Shown here piece by piece: positions 54,800 through 64,000 of a DNA stretch of 64,000 nt. Position 1 is the stretch's first letter. Each line of letters starts with the position of its first letter. This stretch comes from Diabrotica undecimpunctata (Eukaryota; Arthropoda; Insecta; Coleoptera; Chrysomelidae), in assembly GCF_040954645.1 (NCBI RefSeq), contig NC_092812.1:2914001-2978000 (forward strand), given 5' to 3'. The position numbers were made by a program, and so were the translations under genes. The notes beneath the pieces are model-generated. The model saw only the letters and a program-made list of their open reading frames with translations. It was not told where the DNA came from and did no database searches.

Positions 54800-55310
54800 T
54801 GTTTACGATCTGAGAGGCCTCGTGGTATAAATATGTTTCTCCTCTCCTGCCGAATCTTGGCCTCCGCTTTCCAGGATTAGTAACGGTTTGCAATTGCAGT
54901 GTCAATTCTATGGTGATTTTCCTGGGGGTGCTCTATCAGCCGTTAATGCAGTGGTTCCCCTTTGCCTTCTGCATTCTTATGCCGTTGACCATTATTTGTT
55001 GATTCATCCGCCTTCGGGGCCGATTTCTCAACCCCAGGACAAAAGAATGCCCAAGCACTCACCAACTCATCCGCTCTAAGCCGTTGGTCAGTAAGTGGGG
55101 GAATGTTTATACCGGCAATCACTCGGACGTCAGAGCCTCATTTGTTTCCTAGCAGGATGCACCGGATAACCATAATCAAGATCATCACGCGGGCAGGTGA
55201 GGTTAACATTTGGATAGGAGAGGCTATACGTTGCGCATCACTATCCCTTGCATCCCTACAGATGATTATAATACCGAAATTAGGGTTATTGGCTCCCTAA
55301 TAAACATCCC
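54800..55310 (-). other. GC-richer 5' leader of RTE-type LINE 1
   Basis: About 500 bp, clearly richer in G+C than its surroundings, with no long frame. It ends just before the endonuclease start. Position and composition suggest a 5' UTR with promoter and RNA structure. Confidence 0.5.
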
Positions 55311-56047
<737 letters not shown>

Positions 56048-56304
56048 TTAGAAAAAAATTCAGAAAAAAAAATTTAGATTTCAGAAAAATTGAAATAAAT
56101 CAAGACAGCCTGTATTTTGTTATAGAGAACCCTGACCTGTATAATTCACATTATTATTAAATTGTAGTGATTATAACCCTGTATAATCAAACTATGTAAA
56201 AAAACTTTGAATATTTATTGCGAAAGAGCGTCTTGCCGCATATACATCATCCTCTGCAAATTCTCTATATTTATTTTGTTATAATATAACTTTGCATATT
56301 TCAG

Positions 56305-56510
56305 GTCATGCGATGATTGTAGGATCCAAGTACTACGTAACGTTTGACAAAAAGTACTATGAGTTTCGTGGAAAATGTACCTACTTGCTAGCAACCGATT
56401 TCATCGATAAGAACTTTACAGTTCTTGTATCTTATGATAACGTAGGAAGAAGTAATGAGTTGATATTACTAGTAGGAAAAGAAGTAGTCAGAATCAATAT
56501 GTCAACCCAA
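56305..56510 (+). CDS. apolpp: Apolipophorin exon B, start of von Willebrand D domain
   Basis: Acceptor TTGCATATTTCAG/GT and donor CCCAA/GTAAGTA bound 206 nt. Its first two bases complete the glycine codon split with exon A (PPFK-G-HAMIV). It encodes 68 residues including YYVTFDKKYYEFRGKCTYLL, the opening of a von Willebrand factor D domain in the form typical of apolipophorins (F-D-x-K-x-Y-x-F-x-G-x-C-x-Y-L-L). It exits in phase 0. The domain should continue in a further exon, which is not in the remaining 7.5 kb. Vitellogenin D domains differ in this opening motif. Confidence 0.82.
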
Positions 56511-57424
56511 GTAAGTATATCCAAAATATTTTATTTTCTCTATTTACCTAATTCCTATTCAGTTTTTGAATAATGTTTACAAAGTTTGTGTTAAAATTTA
56601 TTTTTCATCTTCTTTCTGATGTATGTGATGCCTGACTTAGGGATCTACTGACCGACATATTATTTAATAATACTCTTCTATTGATTTAATAAGTCGTCTA
56701 AAAACAAAAATATATGTGCTTTATTGTACAGACCATCCAAAGCCACTTAATTATTTTATATTGATTAGATAATCTTACGTAATATAAGTTTAAAATATCT
56801 AAATTTATAAAATATAATTTATAATATAATACACTTAATGATATATTAAATGACACATGTTAAATAAGTATTTTCTATCAACACCCTATTCAAACCAAAC
56901 TACTATGTGGAAAAACATTCTCCTAACCGTAACCAGTATCCAGTGTCACATCAAAGAAAATCCAACAATTCACCAGCACTAACTTCAACTTCTACAATCA
57001 AAAAGTTATAGTCCTTTTGTTCCCATAAAGTGTAAACAACTTGAGTGCTGACTTCGGTAACTTTATTGGTTAATAGGATATAAAATAGGATTATCTTTAA
57101 CAAAGTAGTTACTTGCAATACGAAGCTGAAGCAAATCTGCAGTTATGGAGTTAAAAGCTGAATATAAATGTATCCAATTATAGTTTATTCAAAAATTTTT
57201 TTTTCTTTTTTTTATTAAATAAATACCAATAAGATGCTTAAGAATATTATAATCTGATTAAACAATATGACCATTGAGCAACTTTTTTCTAGCTTAAATT
57301 ATTACTAAGAACTTAAGACAAAGGGCAAATTTACTAGTATACCTTAGATTCTATTAATTTAGTGCACAAATAATAACCTGTACTGTCACTATACTTTAAC
57401 TTCTTATCAAAGGGTTTGTTCCTT
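56511..57424. other. Intron following exon B, unassigned
   Basis: AT-rich sequence with no recognised exon, gene or repeat. Confidence 0.45.
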
Positions 57425-60345
57425 TTGAGCCTTCTAGCCAGAACCGTGTTACCAAGGAGCTAGATGGCCTCAACATTGAGGTGTTGAAGAAGTCGTTGTT
57501 TGTGACTATTAGCAAATTTTTCAATGGTCTTGTTAACAGTATCCATTTCTATGTCCGTATGGAGGTCACTATTCCTATAGTACCAAGGAGCGTTGCTCCA
57601 TCGGGTCTTCTTAACCTAAACCTTTCCCTTACAAGTCCTTTGTCACACAGTCCTTCCATATTCTCCTCGGTTTTCCTCTACCTCTTTTTCCATCAACTTC
57701 TTACAGCTCTATCCTTTGTCCCACATAGTTTTTATCTCTACGTCTGACATGACCAAATCATTGCAGTCTTTGTTCTGGAATCGTTTTTGAGATTGTAGTT
57801 ACCCCGGCCCTTTCCCTAAATAAGGCGTTTCTGATCTTGTCCCTTCTAGTCTTATCCAACACCCATCGTAACATTTTAATTTAAGCTACCTCCTTCGTTT
57901 CCTGGATTTTCTTTACAGGCCACACTTTATCGCCTTACACTAACGAAGGTCTCACCACACTCTTGTATATCTTTCCTTTCAGCCCTTCCGATTCGCTTCC
58001 GGTTAAGCCAACCAGCCTGTATCCTGTGAGCAATTTCTCGATCTAGTATCTCATTTTTCGTTATGTAGGAGTAAAGGTATTTAATTTCTCCTACTTGTCC
58101 TAGATTTTCTCCAAGCAATTATACATCTCGAACCATTACTCTTCCTCCCAACCACATATACTTCGTTTTCGACCTGCTAACCTCCTAAGTCCTCCCTCTT
58201 CAATGGCCCTTTTCCAGCACTCCAACTTCTGCTCAAATATTCCTTTGTTCTGCTTTACTAACACGATATGATCAGCAAAGAGCATTGGCCAAAGAGCCTC
58301 CTCCCCTACTTTCTCTGCCAGTGCATTCATGACAAGATTAAATAGGTAAGGACTCAGTGAAGAACATTGATGCAAACCAACCGTCACTCGTATACTTTCG
58401 ATCAATCCGACAGCAGTCCTCATTTCAGTGTACGCTCCTTTATACATCTCCTTTACGAGCTTTAAATACTTCTCAGGAACCTATTTCTCTCTCATACATC
58501 TCCGTAGCTCTTGTTTAGGAACTGTGTCGTACGCCTTCTTAAGATCTGTAAATATCAAATGTAGCTTTTTTTTTCGCTGTATCTCTCTATCAACTTTTTC
58601 AATGCAAACGAGGCATCTGTTGTCCTCCTTCCTGGCATAAACCCAAACTGTTCTTCTCATATCGATGTATCTCTCCTTAACCTTTACTCTACAGTTCTTT
58701 TCCAAAATTTTATTGTGTGCGACGTTAACTTTATCTCTCTATATTTTTTTCAATCCTGAATGTTCTCTTTATCCTTATAAAATGATATCACTACACTCTC
58801 TCTCCCTGCATTCGGCATCTTTTCTTTCTGTTAACTCATACTCATCATTTTCCACAAAATGTCAACCCTTTTATCTACTAGAGCCTTCCAAACCTTCACA
58901 GGTATTCTAGCAGGTTTTACTGAGATACCGTTCTTCGTCGTATTTAACGCCTCAACAACTTCATCTCTCGCTATCCTCGGTATTACATTCTCATTTAGGA
59001 TCCCGCATCCTCTGTCTCTCCCCTGGTGTTAATCATTCAGCAACTTACTAAAGTACTCATATCATCTTTGGTTTATTTCAACATCGGTTCTTAAGACTCT
59101 TCTATCCTCAACCTTAATGCACATGTCGCACATATGTCAAGTCCTTTGATGACTTGTCCCTTGCTTTAGCAATGCTGTATAACCTTTTTATCCTCTGGGG
59201 TGTTTCCAACTATTCATACAGCTATACAAACGATCTTTCCTTAGCAGTAGCTACAGCGCGCTTTGCTTTCCTCTTACTGATGGTTTTGTCCTCTTGTATA
59301 TATCCTTATCTTCCTCTCTTTTAGACCTCTCATACCTCTTTGTTGCTTCTTTCCTTTCTTTAACCTTCTGTTGCACCTCATCGTTCTACCACCAATTTTC
59401 TTTGCCACTAGGAGACTCTTTACCAGTTGTTTTTCCTAGTACTTCCTGTCTCACTCGCACCACAACTTCACTTTTAACTTCCCACTAGTCATTTACCGTA
59501 TCTTTTTTCTCAAGCTCTTTCAGTACTTTACTTTTAAAGACTATTACCAAATCCTTATCTTTTCACTTCCACCACTTTTCTTTCTGGTATTCTACTTGGT
59601 TTCCTTTCCGCCTCACCTTTATCTTTGTATCCACTATCACCGAACGGTGTTGACTAGGTACAAACTCACCCTTTATCACTTTATAGTTCGTAACCTCTTT
59701 TATCTGACTTCTTTTACACAGCACAAAATCTATCTGACTTTCCGTTACTATAAGTGGCATAGTGATTTTCAGTCTTTATAAATAACGTATTAATGACAGC
59801 CAAATCTCATGCCACTGCAAAGTCAATTCTCACAAAGTCACTATTTTCTTTATCATTTATTATTTCTATCTCCAAACTTCTATGAACTGTTTTTATTCCC
59901 GCTCTTACTGTACCAATGTGTCCATTCAAGTTACCTCCAATAAAACAATGTTTGTCTATAGGAATCTCGAGCATATCGCAATCAAGGGCCCTCCAAAATT
60001 TTTCCTTTTTCTGTTCTTTGTACCTTACTTGTGGGGCGTAGGCCAACATATGATGTTCACGTTGGCTGTGTTCAGTTGGACACTCAAAACTCTATCACTT
60101 CTTCTGGATATCCATACAAGATGTTCCTTCCATTTGATGTTTAAAATCCATCTCCAAGATGTCTTGACTTATTATCTTTCTAACGAGTTTCCTGCACACA
60201 AAGTACACCAATCCTTCTCCTCTGCATAAAATCGGCAAGCTCTTTTCCTTTTTACCTGTCATGCTTCCAACGGTAAGAGTTGCAACTCTCAGGACTAGCT
60301 TCTTTGGCCCCTTCCGTCCTCTAAGGGGTAACCGTAGCCTCTAAA
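57425..60345 (-). pseudogene. RTE-type endonuclease-RT polyprotein 2
   Basis: Endonuclease: VLRVATLTVGSMTGK (60290-60250), AYAPQVRYKEQKKEKFWRAL, CFIGGNLNGHIGTVRAG (metal-binding Asp replaced by Asn) and TESQIDFVLCKRSQIK. RT: RCLVCIEKVDREIQRK, LHLIFTDLKKAYDTVPKQEL, VTVGLHQCSSLSPYLFNLV and MLFADHIVLV, where the YADD-type motif has become FADH. The C-terminus, IYKSVVRPSL and RRDKIRNALF, leads to a tail with WFGHVRRR-like text near 57560. Stops and frameshifts occur about every 200-300 bp; catalytic residues are lost. Confidence 0.75.
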
Positions 60346-60500
60346 CTATTTTCCATATTCTTTCTTTTCATGGTTTTAACAAGGTATTTACTGATGTATG
60401 CTCTTCCTGACGCACACACTCCTTTTTATCCGGGTTTGGGACCGGCACTGACAGTTATAGAGCTACTCAATCCAGCAACTAAAAGAGGCGGAGTTAGAAA
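57425..60500 (-). mobile_element. RTE-type LINE 2, minus strand
   Basis: Leader at about 60500-60350 (contains CCGGTCCCAAACCCGGATAA), endonuclease 60340-59560, linker, RT 58750-58140, C-terminal part to about 57425. Same gene order as the flanking RTE-type copies but a clearly different sequence family. Confidence 0.7.
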
Positions 60501-60569
60501 AAAATGTATAAATGATTCCAATAATTCTGTGTCAAAAATTGTCAAAACTTGTCAAAATCCTGCTTAATT

Positions 60570-60765
60570 TATATTTAAAACCTTCGTGTCATACTTCATC
60601 AAAAGCTTGCGGCACGTCAAGGAAGGCAGCGGACAAACTTTCTTTTTTTCTAGTGACCTCTTTATTATATCCGTTATTCTATGGACTTGGTCGACAGTTA
60701 AAAGACTTTCTCGGAACCCAAATTGGTGTGATGGAATTAGAGCCTTAGCGTCTATGAGAGGATTG
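60570..60765 (-). pseudogene. Jockey-type RT fragment
   Basis: Minus strand: LIPSHQFGFRESLLTVDQVH and RITDIIKRSLEKKKVC, followed in another frame by the remains of an F-L-D-V-x-x-A-F-D block. These are fingers/palm motifs of jockey-clade RT. There is nothing else of that element nearby. Confidence 0.7.
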
Positions 60766-60801
60766 TGGAAAATGAAAATAAATCATATCCAAGCCAAGAA
60801 G

Positions 60802-60835
60802 ACATTCACGAGTTTTGAGGAAAACTCGTGAATGT
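60802..60835. repeat. Perfect 15-bp hairpin
   Basis: ACATTCACGAGTTTT at 60802-60816 and its exact inverse at 60821-60835, loop GAGG. Function unknown; it sits between two LINE fragments. Confidence 0.85.
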
Positions 60836-60944
60836 ACTCGTGTGAAACTACTTTCACAGTCAGCTACTCATAACGCCAATGCTGGATGGATCGAAGACAC
60901 AAAAAACAACTGTCAACATTACAATAGTATTCCTTCGAACCCTT

Positions 60945-63900
60945 TCTTCTTCTTATTCTTTTGGCATCATAACCCTGGATGGGTCTTTGCCAGTCTGGCT
61001 ATGTCCTTCCATTCAGATCTCTCTTGTGCCCTTCTTCTCCATTGTCTTATGTTCATTGTTTTCAGGTCGTCTTCCACGTCATCCAACCATCTCGTTCTGG
61101 GCCTTCCTTTTTTTCGCCTTCCTATGGGCTTCCATTGTAACATTTTCTTTGTTGTTTTTGCATCGTTTTGTCTCTGCACATGTCCCAGCCATGAAGTATT
61201 TGACTTTTCACAAATCTTACAATGTCATAACCTTCATTTAACTCATTAACCTCGTCGTTTCCTCTGATTCTCCATGTGCCATCTTCCTCTTGTACCGGGC
61301 CATATACTTTCCTCAGTATTTTTCTCTCGAATGTCCTGAGTTGGGCTTCATCTTTTTTCGTCATTACCCAAGTTTCACATCCATAGGTTACTACGGGTCT
61401 AATCAGTGTTCTGTAGATAGTCATTTTGGTTCTTTTGTCTAATAATTTCGATGTCATCAATCTTTTATTAGCATAGTATGTACGATTCCCGCTGGAAATA
61501 CGTGCATTAATTTCGCTACTTACGGAGTTCTTCTGATTGATTTCTGTGCCGAGATATGTAAAGGCATCCACTCGTTCGATAGTATAGTTGTCTAATGTGA
61601 TATTATTTTCATTGTCAGTTATTCTTTTGACTGTCATATACTTCGTTTTTGCTTCGTTTATTTTGAGACCTCTTTTTCTTGCTTCAGGATCAATTTGTTT
61701 GAACACTTCCATTAGTCGTGGCTTATTCCTACTGATGATGGCTACATCGTCTGCATATGCAGTAATTTGTACTGATTTGGTGTTTATATGGCCGGTTATA
61801 TTGGTTTTTATGATGACTGCCTCAAGAACTAGGTTGAATAGCATGGTTCATAGGGCATCTCCCTGTCTTACTCCCATGTTGATGTTAAACAGGGGAGTCA
61901 GTTCTCCATCTACTCTGACTGCGGCTTTTGAACCCTGCAACGTCATTTTTATGAGGCTGATGTATTTCTTAGGTATACCTAGATTACAAAGGTCTTCCAG
62001 CATTCTGTGTCTTTTCACACTATCAAAAGCTTGTTTAAAGTCTATATACATATTATATAGGTCTATGTCGTATTCATAAGCTTTTTCTTGTATCGTTCTT
62101 AGTATGAATATGTTATCTGTAGTGGCTCTATTTGGTCTGAATCCATTTTGATAATCACCAATTATATTTTCGGAGTATTCTAATAATCTATTGTAGATTA
62201 TACCAGAAAGAATTTTGTATATTACATTTAGCAATGTAATTGGCCTATAATTCTGGCATTCCCTCTTATCTCCTTTTTTATATATTGGCTGTATGAGGCC
62301 AAATGTCCATTCCTCTGGCATTTGCTCCTTCGTCCATATTAATGTTATTAGGTAATGGATTCTTTTCCAGAGTTCGGATCCTCCATGCTTTAATAATTCT
62401 GCCGAAATTCCGTCCGTTCCTGGTGCTTTATTGTTTTTTAGTTTATTTATTATCTGAACTACTTCTTTATAACTCGGATTTTCGATGTGCAGCTCCGCCG
62501 TATAATATATTGTCTCGTTCTGCTCATTTTCGTTGTCTGCATTTAGATTTTCTTCGAAATATTGTTTCCATCTCAATATAATTTTTTGCTTCTCTGTTAG
62601 TAGTTCTCCGTCCTTGTCTTTACATATCGTTAGTTTTGGTCTAAATGACTGTGTGCTTTCTTTTATGCATTTATAGAATTTTCTGCTTTCGCGTCTGTTG
62701 TTATGCTTTACGATTTCTTGTACTTGTTTTTTCGTAGCCTCTCTTTTCTTTCTTCTGCATATTCTAGTCGCTTGTATTCTTTTTTCGTTATAAATCTCAC
62801 TGCTATTTCTTGTGTTTCTTTGAAGTTGGTTAAGCCTAGCTTGCCTTTTTCCTCTACTGCAGTTCTGCATTCATCATCATACCATTCCGCATTTCTTTGC
62901 CTTTTGGCTTTTCCGACAGTTTCCTCTGCTGACTCCGTTATAATTGTTTTTAATTGTCTCCATTCCTCCTCTGCAGTATCTTCCTCTCTAGTTCGGTTGA
63001 GTTTTATTTGGAGAGCATTTCTTTAATCTTGTCTCTTTGTTGCGCTTTTGAATCCTTCGACATTCCATTTTTTGATTTGAATATGTTTTCCTTTTGCTAC
63101 TGTCGCTATTTTCTGCCGTAAATTTGCCCCTACAAGATAGTGATCTTAGTCAGAGTTCGCCCCGCGATACGTTGTGACATTAGTTATGTCTGTTGCCCAT
63201 CTTTTTGAGATGAGTATATGGTCAATTTGATTGGCTTCGTTAGCTCCTGGTATTTTCCATGTTCCTTTATGGATATCTTTTCTCTGGAAGTTAGTACTGA
63301 CAACTACGTAGTTATTTGCTGCTGCGAACTGTGCCACCCTGGGTCCATTTTGACTGGTTTTAGTGTGCAAACTGTGTTTCCCAAATATATGTGCAAACGT
63401 TTCTTCTTTCCCCAGTTTAGCATTAAAATCGCCTAACGTTATAACAGCATCGTGTCTTTGGATTTTATCACATACATCCTGTAGTTCTCCGTAGAATCTT
63501 TCAACGTCTTCTTCATCAGCCTCTTCCGTTGGTGCATATACATTAACCATTGTCACGTTATGAAATTTACCTTTAAATCTTATGGTGCAAATTTCCATCT
63601 GATATTAGTGTAAATGCGATAATGGCTTTCCGCAGTTTTTTGGTTACCATAAACCCTACTCCTCTTTCACCTTGTCTTATTTCATTTCCGGAGTAGTATA
63701 GTGAGAATTTATTCTTATGAATTTCTCCCTGGCTCTTCCATCTGATTTCCTGCTGTGCCAATATTTCAACTCCGTATTTTTCAAGTTCTTCTGCCATACT
63801 TATCATAGCTCCTGCCTTTAAGAAGGTTCGCACGTTCCAGGTTCCAAATTTTAAATCCATAATCATGTCCATTTTTGTGTGCTGAGTTCGTCGTTGTTAG

Positions 63901-64000
63901 ATCCGTCCGTTTGTTTTATTAGCCATTGTATTCGCAACAATTGAGTTCTACAAGGAAGGGTTGTTAACCCTTCGCTCAACCCCCTTTTCATCGGAGGACC
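60945..64000 (-). mobile_element. RTE-type LINE 3, minus strand, runs off the window
   Basis: 5' leader from the window end to about 63870, endonuclease, RT, C-terminal domain, and a 3' tail with AAGAAGAAGAAAG near 60950. The best preserved of the three RTE-type copies. The 5' end may lie outside the window. Confidence 0.8.
60967..63872 (-). pseudogene. RTE-type endonuclease-RT polyprotein 3
   Basis: Endonuclease: LKFGTWNVRTFLKAG, ILAQQEIRWKSQGEI, YYSGNEIRQGERGVGFMV, VNVYAPTEEADEED, ITLGDFNAKLG and ANQIDHILISKRW. RT (about 62660-61720): NNKAPGTDGISAELLKHG, CQNYRPITLLNVIYKILS, YQNGFRPNRATTDNIF, YIDFKQAFDSVKRHRM, GVRQGDAL and ITAYADDVAIIS (catalytic YADD intact). C-terminus: YGCETWVMTKKD, ILHGWDMCRDK and RRKKGRPRTRWLDDV. 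Lesions: frameshift near 63590, stop 63146-63148, frameshift near 63020, TGA 61848-61850, frameshift near 61150. About 960 residues if intact, the usual RTE length. 'RTE-type' is my best placement, not proven. Confidence 0.82.

Larger units (their letters stand above)
52345..55310 (-). mobile_element. RTE-type LINE 1, minus strand
   Basis: Order on the minus strand: GC-richer 5' leader (55310-54800), truncated endonuclease (54780-54400), RT (54240-52720), C-terminal part (52707-52498), and a 3' tail ending with GAAGAAGAAG (52375-52365). Absence of ORF1 and RNase H, plus the tail, suggests the RTE group. Confidence 0.7.

Noticed and set aside
57481..61249. Plus-strand ORFs between 57481 and 61249
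   Set aside because: They are antisense to LINE endonuclease-RT frames and have hydrophobic, T-rich composition.

Overview
The window looks like a piece of a large, AT-rich, transposon-choked arthropod nuclear genome, most likely an insect and perhaps a beetle (inference; no species marker was found). Evidence for a eukaryote: spliced exons with GT-AG borders, long (AT)n microsatellites, and Ty3, Penelope, jockey/I/RTE-type LINE, piggyBac, Tc1/mariner and pogo-type elements, most of them decayed and nested in one another. No rRNA, tRNA, CRISPR array or prokaryotic operon was seen.

The only host gene recognised is on the + strand: two exons (29960-30089 and 56305-56510) that splice in frame and match apolipophorin (large lipid-transfer protein), the second entering the C-terminal von Willebrand D domain. 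The intron between them is 26,215 bp and is almost entirely transposon debris. The 30 kb before exon A would be an upstream intron or flank, also full of transposons.

Layout. 1-5254: a minus-strand Ty3-like LTR element (gag, tRNA-Lys-type primer site, LTR) cut inside gag by a 2.75-kb piggyBac (338-3088, TTAA duplication). 5319-6496: a Penelope-like fragment with a GIY-YIG domain and 131-bp inverted ends. 7387-8500: decayed mariner. 10511-25430: a train of degenerate LINE copies (I-type, + strand). One of them is interrupted by the key feature of the window, a complete Ty3-type retrotransposon at 17501-23556 with identical 322-bp LTRs, a CTAT target duplication and one intact 1,781-codon ORF. 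26640-29720: RTE-type remnant and a mariner-like element with ~440-bp terminal inverted repeats. 30269-40762: probably a second piggyBac swollen to 10.5 kb by nested mariner, pogo-like, IS630-like and Penelope-like DNA. 40916-51744: a second member of the first LTR family, with 1.37-kb LTRs, intact gag and truncated pol, carrying a full-length jockey-type LINE (42693-47188). 52345-64000: three minus-strand RTE-type LINEs and the second host exon.

The most interesting object is the intact Ty3 element. Its single polyprotein runs SAP - coiled coil - capsid - protease - RT - RNase H - integrase, then a C-terminal macro (ADP-ribose) domain resembling TARG1/OARD1 and a CCCH zinc finger, while the usual CCHC nucleocapsid knuckle is absent. 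An ADP-ribose reader/eraser-like domain encoded where some elements carry env suggests a link to host ADP-ribosylation (inference). The stop codon of this ORF lies inside the 3' LTR.
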